DNA of 64,000 bases from Flammeovirga yaeyamensis. Lineage in GTDB: Bacteria; Bacteroidota; Bacteroidia; Cytophagales; Flammeovirgaceae. Under the pieces are notes generated by a model. That model saw only the letters and a program-made list of their open reading frames with translations. It ran no database searches and was not told where the DNA came from. Both the position numbers and the translations under genes were made by a program. Location of the stretch: contig NZ_CP076132.1 in assembly GCF_018736045.1 (NCBI RefSeq), positions 2,589,501 through 2,653,500 of the forward strand. The letters are read 5' to 3'. Shown here in pieces: positions 25,255-39,600 of the stretch (within the stretch, counting starts at the first letter, position 1; each line of letters opens with the position of its first letter).

Positions 25255-25965
25255 ATGAGCAAACTTTCAATGGAATTTAATCCACCAATAGCAACAAGAG
25301 ATACAGAAGAACTTATTGAAATCCTAGCAGAAAAAGAAAGCTGGAATACAATTGCAATTGATCAAGCTAAAGAAGAATTGTATATAAGAAATATATCTGA
25401 TGAAGCTCAGTATAAAAAAATCCAAAACTACTTTCTAAATAAAAAGGCACAATATTTTTTGGAGATGGAAGCTAGAAGTACTGAAAGTCATTCCATCTTA
25501 GAAATTATAACAATGATTATAAAATGGCCAAATGAATTATTTCGCCGTTGGTCACTAAAAAATGATGGGTATTTAATTCTTCATCGTCAAAGAAAAAATG
25601 CAATAATCACAGGTATGGTAATGTATACTCTAATCTTTATTTGGATGTATAATATTGATACCTCCATAAATGTTGAAACGATGAATGAAATCAGTACTGA
25701 AGATATTTATGAATGGGAAAAGAAACATTACTCAGATAAAGAATTTATTGATGATAGAAATGCATCTATTGATAAGATATTTAAAATATTCCAACATAGC
25801 ACAGGAGATGAAAGACCTATCTTATTAATAGAAAATGATACTCTCTTATATTCTCAATTAAATAAGTTAAGAGATATAGATCCTTTAAATATAAGGAATA
25901 TTAGTTTTATCAGAAAGGGAGATGACCTGTATGATAAAATCATAATAAAATTAGTTCATCAGTAA
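25255..25965 (+). CDS. Hypothetical membrane protein
   Basis: Protein of 236 residues. The charged N-terminal domain (about 1-85) starts with MEFNPPIATRDTEELIEILAEKESWNTIAIDQAKEEL, a pattern reminiscent of membrane proteins that sense or bind a ligand, but no family is recognised. One transmembrane segment lies near 118-137 (ITGMVMYTLIFIWMY). The C-terminal part is soluble and ends in a beta-rich segment (IRNISFIRKGDDLYDKIIIKLV). Confidence 0.6.
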   Translation: MSKLSMEFNPPIATRDTEELIEILAEKESWNTIAIDQAKEELYIRNISDEAQYKKIQNYFLNKKAQYFLEMEARSTESHSILEIITMIIKWPNELFRRWSLKNDGYLILHRQRKNAIITGMVMYTLIFIWMYNIDTSINVETMNEISTEDIYEWEKKHYSDKEFIDDRNASIDKIFKIFQHSTGDERPILLIENDTLLYSQLNKLRDIDPLNIRNISFIRKGDDLYDKIIIKLVHQ

Positions 25966-26000
25966 TTTTCTTAATTATAACTACTAACGAAAGCATTACC

Positions 26001-26450
26001 ATGAAACTAAACATTACACTTCTACTTTTATCATTATTACTATCAAGTAATCCAGAAAATAAATTTTCCGAATCAAAAAACTCTGAGCCTTTTGACAAAT
26101 CTAAAGAATTCCAAATAGTTACAATTAAAAAATCTAACGAATATCCTTCATCTGATAATGGTAAATCAGTCTGTGAGAAATGGAACTTAGGTCATGCTCA
26201 GATTCAAAGAATTATTAAAGATGCTCAATCTATTAGTGGACCAGAGTGGCATCATTCATTTGGACATTATCCATGTGAAATAGAGGGTAAGTTAAGTCAA
26301 GGGGAAAATGAATTTACATATTCGATTAATAGTGGATCTTGGTTAACGGTTAGCTCTTCAGATACAACATTAATGTTTGGTAGCTTTAATAAAAACTATA
26401 ATAAATATTTCTTGGATTCAGCTTGGTTAGAAGAAGATATGGATGAGTAA
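26001..26450 (+). CDS. Hypothetical secreted protein
   Basis: Protein of 149 residues with a short N-terminal signal (about 1-17, MKLNITLLLLSLLLSSN). The mature part has two cysteines (CEKWN and HYPCEIEGK) that could form a disulphide, and an SGPEWHHSFGHYPCEIEGKL segment seen in small periplasmic proteins. No family recognised. The stop is 35 bases after the previous gene ends, suggesting a two-gene unit. Confidence 0.55.
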   Translation: MKLNITLLLLSLLLSSNPENKFSESKNSEPFDKSKEFQIVTIKKSNEYPSSDNGKSVCEKWNLGHAQIQRIIKDAQSISGPEWHHSFGHYPCEIEGKLSQGENEFTYSINSGSWLTVSSSDTTLMFGSFNKNYNKYFLDSAWLEEDMDE

Positions 26451-26580
26451 GATTTTAGATGATTACATCAAATTAGTCATTTACCAAAAAGTGTACACAA
26501 TCCGAACTTTTGTATAATAAATGAACGATAACTAACTGCAATATTTGTATTATCAATTAATCACATAAAAGTAAAAGAAA

Positions 26581-27531
26581 ATGAGTACAAATCAATTTGG
26601 TAGAAAAGGATGGACACCTGAGAGAATCGGTAATTTAAATGGTAAAACATTTGTGCTTACTGGTACAACTAGTGGAACTGGTTTTGAAGCAGCCAAAATC
26701 TTATTATCTAAAGGTGCTAAAGTGGTCATGCTTAATAGAAATCCTAAGAAATCTGAGGATACTATGGCGACTTTGAAACAAGAATTAGGTCAGGAAATCA
26801 AAGTCTCTGCTATTAAAATGGATTTGTCATCTCAGTCATCTGTAAAGAAAGCAGCTGAGGAAGTTTTAACATCGGTTGATCAAATTGATGCCTTAATATG
26901 TAATGCTGCAATTGCTCAAGTACCTAATCAAGTAATGACTGAAGATGGATGGGAAAGCCAAATGGGAACGAATTATTATGGTAATTATACTCTTCAAGCA
27001 TTATTATTTCCATTAATCGAAAAATCTCATGGCCGTATTGTTACAGTCGGTAGTATGGGTTATGATATGGGTATCAAAACCATCAAATTCGATGATTTAA
27101 ATTGGGATAATGATTACACTGCTAATAATGCATATAGCCAAAGTAAATTAGCACAGATCATGTCAATTTATGAATTACAGGATCGATTAAAAGCGGCAGG
27201 GAATAACAATGTAAAAGCCTATGCTTGTCACCCAGGTTCTTCTAGAACAAATTTAATTAATACGAGTGGTAGCTTCATGATGAGAATGATATTCAATCTA
27301 ATGAAACTATCACCATTAACACAAACTGCAGAAAAAGGAGCATATCCCCAATTAATGTGTGCTACAGAACCGGATTTAGATCAAACAGGATTTTATGGCC
27401 CAACAGGTAGAAGCAATTGGGTGGGACCGGTTGGAGCACATCATATTGAACCTCATGCAAAAGATAAAGAAGTATCCAAAAGACTTTGGGAATTATCTGA
27501 GAAAGAAACAGGGGTGAAGTTTGAGATTTAA
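26581..27531 (+). CDS. Short-chain dehydrogenase/reductase
   Basis: Protein of 316 residues with a Rossmann fold. The NAD(P)-binding motif TGTTSGTG (near 24-31) and the CNAA motif near 107 are present. The catalytic YSQSK (Tyr near 185) is followed by the PG-type turn (ACHPGSSRTNL). The long form with an N-terminal extension and the C-terminal ending fits the retinol/protochlorophyllide reductase-like group. Substrate unknown. It is transcribed toward the giant adhesin gene and ends in a strong bidirectional terminator. Confidence 0.9.
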   Translation: MSTNQFGRKGWTPERIGNLNGKTFVLTGTTSGTGFEAAKILLSKGAKVVMLNRNPKKSEDTMATLKQELGQEIKVSAIKMDLSSQSSVKKAAEEVLTSVDQIDALICNAAIAQVPNQVMTEDGWESQMGTNYYGNYTLQALLFPLIEKSHGRIVTVGSMGYDMGIKTIKFDDLNWDNDYTANNAYSQSKLAQIMSIYELQDRLKAAGNNNVKAYACHPGSSRTNLINTSGSFMMRMIFNLMKLSPLTQTAEKGAYPQLMCATEPDLDQTGFYGPTGRSNWVGPVGAHHIEPHAKDKEVSKRLWELSEKETGVKFEI

Positions 27532-27575
27532 TGTAAATTGAAAACATAGAATTTGATATAAATATTTATGTATCA

Positions 27576-27602
27576 AAAACCCCGGGTTAAATCCGGGGTT
27601 TT
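27576..27602. terminator. Bidirectional intrinsic terminator
   Basis: AAAACCCCGG pairs with CCGGGGTTTT around a 7-base loop, with T-rich ends on both strands. It ends the plus-strand dehydrogenase gene and the minus-strand giant gene, which converge here. Confidence 0.85.
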
Positions 27603-27628
27603 CTATATAATTCAATTAGATTATTAAA

Positions 27629-30600
27629 CTATCGAATCAACAAAATACTACCTTGTTTCTCAATCACACTTCCATCAATTTCGGAAACGTATCGGATAGT
27701 ATAATTGTAGTTACCCGACATCATAATTGCATTTTTATAGGTACCGTCCCATCCATTACCTTTTGTACTTGCTTCAAATGATGTGCTGTATTCTCTGTGG
27801 AATATAGATTCACCCCAATTGTTATAGACATTTAATTCAATATCTATTGCATAGGCTGGTTCTAACAAGAACTCGTCGTTATTTCCGTCACCGTTAGGAG
27901 TAAAAGCATTTGGAGCAAACATTCTTGGAGGACAGATTTGGTTGACATTAATCGTGTCTACAGTAGAACATCTTGTATCGTGTGTTTCATCAATTACCAT
28001 TACTGTAAATACACCAGAACGGTCTTTTGTAACTACTCTTGTAGTTTCTCCTGTGTTCCATGAGTAAGAGAAATTATCACCTTCAATAGCTGCAATCTCT
28101 AATACGTCTCCAAACTCGAAACAGAAAGTGGTATCCTCAAGCACTCTTCCTGGATTCGGGTGGAAAGTGGCTTGGTAATCGTGTGTATATTCGCATCGTG
28201 TACCCGATTCATGCTCCACAATAGTACGTAATGTATAAGTACCTGTTTCTAATACTTCAATGGTTGGAGTAGTTTCTCCAGTACTCCATTCGTACGACTG
28301 TACTATTCCTGGGTATTCAGGAATACGGCCATCGAAAGTGATAGGGTCAGTATCACAAGACTCCATGACAAAACCTTCGACTACATCAGGCACAATGTGG
28401 ATAGTGATATCTTGAGTAGTGGAACATCCAACATCGTTTGTTACCGTTAATGTATACGTGGTTTCTGTAGAAGGTGCAACATCTATTGTAGGAGTTGTAG
28501 CCCCTGTCGACCAATTATAAGTAACAGGAACATCTGTAGTAGGTGTTATCGTAGTCGATCCATCCGTACAAATCCAAACATCTGTTGGCATAGTTAATAC
28601 AGGTGGAGGAGTGACTTTAATACTATCCACAAAGGTATTCGAACAACCTCCCACGTTAGTTACTTTTACCAATACAGCAAACGTACCCGCTTCAGGATAT
28701 TGATATGTCGCATCTGTCGTTCTCGTATTGTATGCTGAGAAATTAGGCCCAGCATTACCATCATAATCAAAGTCCCATTCCACCGTTTGTATAGCATGGT
28801 TTCCTGATGATGCCAATTGAGGAGTGGTATTTAAGAAGGAAGCTACATCACCTAAACAGATATCATTTACCGTAAAGGATGCAGTAGGTACTTCATATAC
28901 TTCCACATTGTATGATGCTATATTTGATACACATCCCGAAGGAGTAGTAATTCTTAGATTCACTGTATGCGTACCTATCGTATTGAAAGTATAAGTAATA
29001 TCGCCATTTGATGAGTCATCGTAAGTGCCATCGTTATTGAAATCCCATTCATATAAACTATTCGGATCTGGCGAAATTGATGTGTCTGTATTGAAATTCA
29101 CCAATAATCCTTGACAACCAAAACCATTATCAGGTGCAAACCCTGCCACAGGCGTTCTGTAGAAAGTAATTAAGGTCGTATCCGATGCCTCGCAAGTAGC
29201 ATCTAATCGGTTGCTTACATTCAATACCGCTTTTGCGGTTACCTCATATGCGTTGTCATTAAATACTGGATCGGCAAATGTAGCACGATGACCAGTTAAA
29301 TTGATCTGAGTCGCTACTGATCCGCCGGTAACATCAATTAAACTCCATTGATAATCCATACCACTCCAATATACTTCGGATGGTTGAACGTTAAAGGTTG
29401 AGTTATCACAACCGCTTAATCCCGTCTGTGGTAACGTCACCTCAGGAGTTCTTAAGAAAGTAACCAATTGCTGATCTATTGATGTACCACAGCTGCTAAA
29501 AGTATTTTGTGTCGCCAAGCTAATATGTGCGGTAACATAAGAAGCATCGACCGGAATAGTATTGATCATTACCGATGGAGCATAATCCCCATTTGTATTA
29601 ATACTAACAGAGGCTCTACCATCATTTGATGTAATATCCGTATCTAATTGATCCACCGTCCAATTGTAATTGAAGTTATTGATTTGTTCTTCATTTACGG
29701 GTTGAATGACAAATTGTGTGGTTCCACAAGATAGAAGAGAATCATTACCTAATACCGCTTCCGGAGTTCTAAAGAACGTAATATCAATAGAATCTGATGT
29801 ACTCGCACAATAAGGATTAGTCTGATTTCCAATCGTTAATTTATAACGGGCAGTGACTTGAGCCGCACCTTGAGGGAATTCAGGCGCAGATAGTACCATC
29901 TCGTAATTCGATGCTGATGGCGTTTCAACTAAGTTGATACCTGTATCATCAGAAACATCACTAATGAATTGAGTTCTCGTCCATGTATAATCAAAGTTCG
30001 AAACTTCACCTTCTGTCGGTCTAATAGTAATACTACCGGTCTCACAAGAAGTGATAGGAGAGGCAATTAAACTAACAGTTGGTTGTCTATGGAAACGAAC
30101 CGTAGTCACTTCTGTATCGGCACAACCGCTTACTCTATGTGTTGTCACTAACGTAGCTTCAACTTCTATATACGATGTCCCATTCGGGAAGGTAGGTAAC
30201 CTCATGGTCAATTCATGTCCACCAGATCCTAATGATGTGGTATCGATCGTACCTGTATTTAAGCTCAGATCATCTGTAATGTTAAGCGACCATACATAAT
30301 CAAAATCACGTACTAATTCTTCTCCAGTGGTTATCACAATACTTTGGTCTTCACAAATATCAGATGAACTAGGAGTAAGGGTGTTATTAGGAATTCTGTA
30401 GAATTCAATCACATCGTTTTGTGTACTGAAACATGAGGTGGATTGATAAGCATTTCTTGCGGTAACATCAACATTCACTTCGACAGTACCTGATCCATTA
30501 TCAAAAGTTAGGCGGTTCATTTCTAAACTATCATATCTTGATAAAGTATCCACAGTACCTCCATTCACTGAATTTAAAGTCCATTCAAATATATAATTCG

Positions 30601-33600
30601 ATCGTTGATCTGCAGTGATTGGGAAAGTCAATGCTTTAAACATTGCTTGATCACCACAGCCGATCACATTGGTATTTAAATTCGTAGCAAGTACTGGAGT
30701 TTTGAAGAAGCTAATTGTTACTTGTTCTGTAGTAACACAACTCGAAGTCGCAAGCGGATTCATGTTCGTAATTTGTAACTCATAGGTCACATCAATTTGA
30801 GTTTCTCCTTGATCAAATACCGGAGCATTTACGACTAAATCTCTAACGGATGTATTCACTTCAGAAACACTACCATTCATTTCATTTAATTTCGACCATG
30901 CATATTGATAATCACTTACTGTTTCTGAGAATGGAGAAATGGTGATTTCATTAGCACAAGAATCATTTCCTGCTTTAGTAGCTGTGAAATCTATGTTCGG
31001 TACTCTAAAGAAGATCAAGGTATGTGTTTGATTATCGCTACAGGTAGGACCGTTAGGATTATCAACTACTAAATCGAATGTTATTTCAACTTGAGAGCGA
31101 CCGACCATAAAGTCATCATCATCAATATGTAATGATAAGTTCTGATTATTGGTCTGACCATTGATGATATCGGCAGTTGTTCCATTAAATCCATCGATAC
31201 TAGAAATACTCCATGTATAATCGAAACCATTAATAGTTTCGTTACCAAAAGGTCTAATCGTTACAGTATCTAATGCACATTCTGCATGATTATCTGTAAA
31301 GGCAATCATTGGTCGTCGAGCCAATTCTACGGTATAACTCGTATCTGCACTACAGTTGTTGTTTAACTGATTTTGAGCATCGACATCTATCACCGCCGTT
31401 ATTAACGTTGCTCCGCTAGGGAAATCAGCAGGATCTGTATCAATCGTCAAAGCACCACCTACTGATGTATCGAAGTTCATCAAATTGCTAATTGCGGCAC
31501 TGTTGTCGGTATAGATACTATCGATAGTCCATGTGTAATTGTAGTTATCCGGACGTTGTTCTACTGTTTGTAACGTCAAATCAGTATCATCACATACGTT
31601 AAAGGTAGAAGACGTAAGACCCAACATTGCTTCACGGTCAAAGACAACCGTTACCTGATCGGAAGTGATACATCCATTATCCATGTTCATCACTTGCAGT
31701 TCGTAAACAGCAGTTACTCTCACTCCCGTATTCGGGAAGGCAGGGTTGTGATCTAAGGTAATGGTATGTGTATTCAATCCGCTCTCAATTGGATATACTC
31801 CTCCGGACAATAAGTCAATACCATTGTCCGTAAGAATGCTTATACGGTTCCAAGTGTATTGATAACCCGGATTGTTTGCCTCGGTAGGGAATAACACCAC
31901 TTGAGTTCCTCTACACACAGGGCTTAGGTTTAACATGGAAAGATCGGTTTGTGGTGTTCTGAAGAAAGTAAAATTAAAGGTTTCTGTATCCGTACAACTT
32001 CCTGCTAGATTAGTAACATCTACGGTGTAGGATACATCTATTCTATGACTTAATGAGTCGAATGAAGTTACTGTAAACTCTACATCCTGACCATTATTGA
32101 TATGTGTTGTATCTATGGTACCTCCATTAATGGATACTTGCGACCAATTATAGGCGAAATTTGGAATCACTTCCGTACCAAACGGACGAATGATATTATT
32201 TTGCTCACAGGCAGAACTGTCTAACGACTGAGTCGCTGCTATAATTGGCATTCTATAGAAGTTGGCTTCAATGGTATCTCTATCAAAACAAGTAGGTGAT
32301 AGATTATTAGTCACTATCACTTCGTATTGATACGTCATTTGAGCTGCACCTGTAGGGAAGAAGCCCGTTTGATCCACCGGAGTATTCAAAATATACGTAT
32401 TGTTTAACTGACTCACCGCAGGAGATGTCAATGCTTCAGTATTTGGATTATTATCGGCCGTCGTATTCAATAAATTCCAAGTATAAGTAAACTGAGGAAC
32501 ATAATTCTCTACTGTATTTAAAGTGATACTTGTATTCGAACATTCAGGGTTGATACTCGCAATAGTAGCATCAGGTGTTCTGTAGAAAGTGAAAGTCACC
32601 GTTTCTGTATCGTTGCATGTAGACGATTCAGAATTCTCTACATAGACCGTATAGTTTACGTCAATTTGATTAGAAGCAGGATCAAATACTGGGTTGTTAA
32701 AAGTGACATTTTGATCAGTAGTAGAAGATAAGTTGATGGTACCTCCATTCACAGAAACCTCCGTCCAAGTCACATTAAATCCACTAATCGTTTCATTATC
32801 AAATAAACTGATATTGTTTTGAGCACCACAATCGCCCGCAGTTAATGATTGTACTACATTGATATAAGGTGTTCTATACATAGTGAAATTCACATTCTCA
32901 ATATCATTACAAATGCTATTACCCAATGTATCTTGATTACTAACGGTTAATCGATAATCAGCTACTATTTTATGACTTCCAGAATCAAAAGCTGATTTAG
33001 CAAATTCAATATTTTGCGTCGAAATACTGTATGGAGCATTGATCATCACATCACCACCGATTACACTTAGGCTATCCCATAGGTAATCAAAACCATTTAT
33101 AGTTTCAGTACCTAAACTCGAAATCAGGTTGATCGTATCGCAAGCTACCATATTTTGATTCAATACAATACTTGGCTGACGGTAGAAATAGAACCTAAAT
33201 GCAGTATCTCTTTCACAAAGGGTATTGGCAGCATTTTCGACATTTAGTGTTACATCCACTAAAATAGTATCACTTCCTGCATTAAATACCGGAGCATTTA
33301 ACGTAAGATCCTGACCAGTCAAACTTGAATTGCTAATTGTACCTCCAACAGCGGCAATAGTCCAATTGAAATTAAAGCTTGCACTCACATTTTCTGTTCC
33401 ATAAGGAGTGATAATATTTTCCACTCCACAATCCACTAAACTTTGTTGAATATCAATAGTCGCAGGGCGATAGAAAATAAGGCTTGTATCTAAAGAAGCT
33501 ACGCATGAATTCTGATCTGAATTTTGGATCTCGATCGTCATAGGAACAACAATCGTATTACTTCCATCAGCAAAGGCATCCATTGGCATTTCTAATGAGA

Positions 33601-36600
33601 AGTTTTGATCATTCACTTGGTTGTTGATGCTATCAAGAACTGCTTGAGGAAGGGTAGATCCATCTGCTCCTGCACCTGTGATATTTAATGCATCCAATGT
33701 CCAAGTATAATCAAAACCACTATTATGGGCAATGTTTTCAGTCAATCCTAAAGGATAGAAATCAATGCTCAACCCACAATCACCCGCCGTTCTTTGTTCA
33801 ACAAAAGCAGTAAAATCTGGCTGACGATAAAGGGTAGTGGAAATCGCTGAAGAATCTTCACAAGCAGGGGAATTGGTATTGAACGATGTAATAGCGTAAC
33901 GTGTATCAATTCTAGTCGAATTAATAGCGAAGGTATCCACTGTCAACGTTAAATCTTCATTTGTTAAACTTGATGTCGTAATAGCACCACCATTAATCGA
34001 TAATTGCGACCAATTGTTCGTGAAGCCAGAAATGGATTCCGAGGCATAAGGTCGTAAAGTCAAGTTATTACTACAGCTATCATTACTTGCTCTAGTATAC
34101 GTCAAATTAATTTCCGGTTCTCTAAATAGCGTAAAGCTAAATGTCGTATCATCATCACACATAGACGCACCAGAATTCAACATAGTAATAGTATAATTTG
34201 CATCTATCTGAGAAGCTCCGGCATTAAAACTTCCCACATTAAACGTTACATCTCTATTTCCGTCAGGCATAACCGGGTTTGTTACAATTGTACCACCGGT
34301 AATGCTATTTTGATTCCAGTCAAAGTCAACATCATTTAGCATTTCGTTATGAGATGACACATTGATGGAGTTCTGACATGCACCAGATAAATTCGTTAAT
34401 TGTATCTCAGGCGTTCTATAGAAAACAAAGCTCACTGTATCCTCATCAAAACAATCGTTTGATAACGTATTGATCACTCTCAACTTATAATGCACATACA
34501 TGATCGATTCTAAGTTATCGAAACTATCGACTTGTACTAAGAGCTCTCTTTGTGCTAAGGCAGAATTATCGGTAATTGCACCATTTCTAATGGAATCGAT
34601 GGACCAAACATAAGTATAGCCATTCACATCCGTAGGGAAAGGAGAGGCACTTGCATTCCAATCACATTGCGCAGCTTTTTGTGCTAAGAATGGATTTTGA
34701 ATATCAGGCGTTCTGTAAAAATTAAGTACATAATTTACGGTGTTCGTACAAGATGGATCAGCAGGTCCTAATTGATTTTCTACTGTTAATCTTATAGAAA
34801 TAGCTATATGAGATTCTGTATTATCAAAATCTGTGTCTGTAACTGTGAAAACTGTATTTTGAGTGGTATAGCTATCACCAACATTATATGTTGAGCCATC
34901 ATAACCCGTAATATTCGTGATTTCCCAATCGTAATTGTAACCCCCAATCATTTCTGTACCAAAAGGCTGAAGGGTTGTTGAAAGATCACATGAATCGGTT
35001 CTAGTTTCAGTAATATCAATATCAGGATAACGAAGATATTGGAAAAGAATCGTAGTATCTGTTACAGAACATGCTGCAAGATTAGGATTAGAGTGCTTGA
35101 TTTCTAAATCCATTTCAAACTGAATCATATTACTTCCATCAGCATAGGCAGAATCAGGTACTTGTAATTCCATGTCTTGCATATTTTGATAGAAATTGAT
35201 AGAGTCCATCACAGAACTAATCAATACTCCACCTGCAGCTCCTGTTACTGTTGCCGGGTCTAAAGTCCATTGATAATCAAATCCAGTTCCGTGATTAATT
35301 ACTTCATTCATTCCTAAAGGCTGAGCTCTAAAAAGTCCACCACAAAGTCCGAATGGATCATTTTGTATGTAGGCAGTAAAATCTGGATTTCTATATAATT
35401 TGAATTCTACGGTATCTGTATCAAAACAAGTAGGTGATATCGTATTTTGCGCAATTAACTCATATTGCACTGTGATTTCTGCTGAATGCATGGCGAAAGT
35501 ATCGACTTCCACTTCTAAAATAGGATCATTAGCAGCAGAGTTTTGGGTTACAGCACCACCAGTGACTGAAAGTTGTCTCCAAGTTCTTGCAAATAATGGC
35601 AGGGATTCTCCATTAAAGGCTTCCATGGTTTCTACTTGAGCACAAGAGTCGGTTCGAGTAGACAAGAATTGAATTTCAGGCTGACGATAGAAGGTCAATG
35701 AGAAAGTAGTATCATCATCACATGTATGTGCAGAACTGTTGCTAATTGATACGGTATATTGAACATCTATTTGTGCAGAATTGGCATCCCATGTATCGAC
35801 ATCAACAATAAATTCTGAATTGTTATTTGTCGAATCAATAGTACCACCATTGATGTTATCCAAATGCCATATGAATGTTTCACCATTATTCGTAAAGGCT
35901 TCATTCATGGTCGATAAGGTGATGCTTGAATTTTCAACAGCACAAGGAATAGTTAAATCAGAGAAAGTAATTTCTGGTGTTCTATAAAACTCAAAATTCA
36001 CATCTTCCTGATCAAAACATGATGGTACTTCTGCATTAAAAACTCTCAATCGATAGGTTCCATCAATTTGTAAACTATTGGTATCGAACGAATCGACATC
36101 TAAAGTAATTTGTCTTGATGCCAATGATGTATTGGTAACTGCACCTCCATTAACTGTAACAGGAGTCCACACATAGACAAACCCGTTGATGTTGGTCGGG
36201 AATGGTTCAATGGTACCTGAATGATCACAATTTGCCAATTTATTGAAAGCAAAAGCTGGATCTATAATCGGAGTACGATAGAAGGTAAGGGTATCAAAGG
36301 ATATATCTTGACATGAAGTGTTCCCAGAGGCTAAACTATTGCTAACATCTAATTGTAATGCAATGGTGATTTTTGATTCTGTATCAATAAAATCATCATC
36401 TGTAATCGTTATGCTCAAGTCTTGAGTGGTGGCTAGGTTGCCAATTGTTAAATCATTGGCTGGATTTCCATCGTTCCCATCATACCCTGTGATATCAGTG
36501 ATTTGCCATTGATAGTTGAAACCTGCAACTGCTTCTGTCCCGAATGGTTGTAGAGTGGATGTATACGCACAACTATCTACTTTTACTTCCTTCATGTCTA

Positions 36601-39600
36601 TTACAGGAGGTCGTTTAAATGATAAGGTGATTGTAGTGTCTTCAGAACAAGTAACATTGGTTTCTGAATGTTCAATATGTAGATCTAGAGTCAATTGAAT
36701 TTCATGACTTCCACTTGCAAAAGCAGTAATTGGCATGATTAACCCAAAATTTTGATCATTCTGTTTGTTGGTAATGGAATCCATTATCCCAGTAGGTAAT
36801 GTCATGCCATCAGCACCAGCACCTGTTACACTATCAAACGTCCAAGTATAATCAAATCCACTTCCATGATTGATTATTTCAGTTTGTCCTAATGGATAAG
36901 CAAAAGCATACAATCCACAAGAATCCAATGGAACAGTAGTGGTATAATTATCAACATTTGGTGTACGGTAGAATCTAAATTCAACAGTATCGACATCAGT
37001 ACATCCAAAAGAATCGGTATTTCTAGCGGTCAACTCATAAGCCACAACGATATATGCGGTGTCTTGGTCAAAAGTATTGGCGGTAACCGTTAAATCTTGA
37101 TCGGTTAATGATGAAGTGGTTACTGTACCACCATTTACATACAATTCTCTCCAAGTATAGTTGTAACCTGCAATCACTTCCGTACCGAAGGGTTGGAGAG
37201 TGTTAACTAATGAACAAGAATCTGTTCTAGTTTGAACGAAACTAATGTCCGGCGTTCTAAAGAAACTGATATTGAAAGTGGTATCATCATCACAAGTACT
37301 CATAGTACTGTTCATGATTTGCAGATTGTATTGTGCATCCAATCTATGTGATCCCACATCAAAATCATCCACTTCAATTATATATTGATTTCCATTATTT
37401 GTAGAATCAATCGTACCTCCAGTTAAAGAATTAACGTTCCAGAAGAAAGTTGCACCGCTTAAAGCTTCACTATTTGCCGTAATCGTATCGGTTAAAATAC
37501 AATTGATCGAACTTGGTGTATAATCTATTTCTGGAGTTCTGAAGAATTGAATGGTATAGGATTGCACATCCATACAAGTTGGCGAGTTGGTATTGGTCAC
37601 CGTCAATTCATAAGTGGCAGTAATGATCGTTTGATTTAAATCCCAACTTGCCACTGTCAAGTTAATGTCTTTATTGTTTAATGCATCTTCAGAAAGTGTA
37701 CCTCCTGTAACTGATGTTTGGTTCCATGAGTAGGTAAACCCAGGAATCACCTCAGTACCCGATGATATTTCAGCAGTAGCTGCACATGGATTTCCTCCTA
37801 ATTTAGTTTCTGTAAAACTTATGCTAGGCGTTCTATAAAATACTAAATCAATATTTCTATTTAACCCACAATGAGGACTAGCATCCAGTCCTGTGTTTGG
37901 ATTTTTCTTTCTAACACGGTTATTCATCCTAACCGTAAATTCTGATGCACCGTTGGCAAAATCAGCATCAGTAAATGATAAGCTTCTTGTTTGATTATAG
38001 GTTTCGTTAATATTTGCTCCATTATATCCCGATGAAACGCTGACACGTCTCCATCTATAATTAAAATCCAATGTTTCAGTATGATGATTTAATGTAACAG
38101 AAAGATTACAAGGATCTACTCTTGGATCTGTCAAAGTGAAGTTTCTAGGAATACGTTCCAAATTGATCGTTACAGTTGTATCTTCTTGACAAGTATTGCT
38201 GTAAGTATTTTCAACAAGTAAAGTGATGTCGAAACTTAGATTCAAAGAGTCATCAACAAAATAATCTTCCGTCAGCGTTAAGCTTAAGTTTTGATCAGTG
38301 GTATTGGTTGTTACTTGGTTGACTAAATCACCTAAAAATGCTGGATCAACATTATGGTCAGCAGGAGTGTTCGTCATACTCCAAGAGTAGTTGTATCCAT
38401 TACCATGAGGTAAAGACTCTGTTCCAAATGGGTTAAAGGTGATGGTATATAAGTTTCTATCTGCAGTTGAACAGATAGGGACGTATTGATCCCAAGCTGC
38501 ATAATCAGGTTCTCTGTAGAAATAGAATTCTATACTATCTCTATCTGCACCTCCAATAGAGTTGGTCACATCGATATAATACTTAGTATAAATTCGTGTG
38601 CTACCCGCATCAAATGATGTGGGGGTTATTGTGAAATCTTGTAAGGTAGGGTCGGTAGTAGTCACAGTACCTCCTGTAGTTACTACGTTTGTCCAGGCAT
38701 AGTTAAATCCTGAGATAATTTCTGTGCCAAATGGTCGTGCAATATAAGAAGCTGTAGTACCACAATCATTTAAAGTAGTATCTAAATCAATTCTCGGAAC
38801 TCTATGGAATTGAACATCAACAGTATCGTATGTAGTACAAGCTGTCGGGAAATTGTTATCTACTATTTCTAATTGATAACGAATATCGATGACACTTTCT
38901 CCGTTATTAAAATCAGTTTCATCCGTATCAACAGTCGCATTGTGAATATTTAATGCAGATTGTGTTACGGTACCGTTTGTTGGACCTGAAAGCACCGACC
39001 ATTGATAAGCAAAGTTAGTCATACTACTGGCAACCGGACGAAGCTGAACAGTGACATCATCATTGACAATAATACTATCTTGACCAATTTCAGGATCAGG
39101 GTTTTCTCTTACGTTTACGGTAATATTATCTACATCATTACAGCCTCTCGCAGTAGTTACTACTAAGGTGACATTGTAGGCACCACTTGCTGCATATAAG
39201 TGTTGAGGATCTTGAGCGTTTGATGTATTACCATCTCCAAAATCCCAGAACCAAGCGACTATATCATTCACATTAGCAGGGATATCGCCTGCTGCAATAA
39301 ATGTCGCTAAATTAGAATTATCAACTGTTGACCGATCTCTAAATTGCATTGTTTGACCTAAACAAACTTCATTAGGTACACCATCTGATAATCTTTCTGC
39401 TTCTAACTCTGAATCAGGATTATTAAACATATATACCAAGGTGGTGTTTGAATTGGCAGTAAATGAATGAGTACAACCTTTGTTAGTGGTAACGGTTAGG
39501 GTTGTAGTTAAAACTTGATCGTTACCAATTAGTGTTCCATTACCATCTAATTGAGTGCTGAAATCGATGGTTGGAAAACGATGGGCAAGTGTATCTGTAC

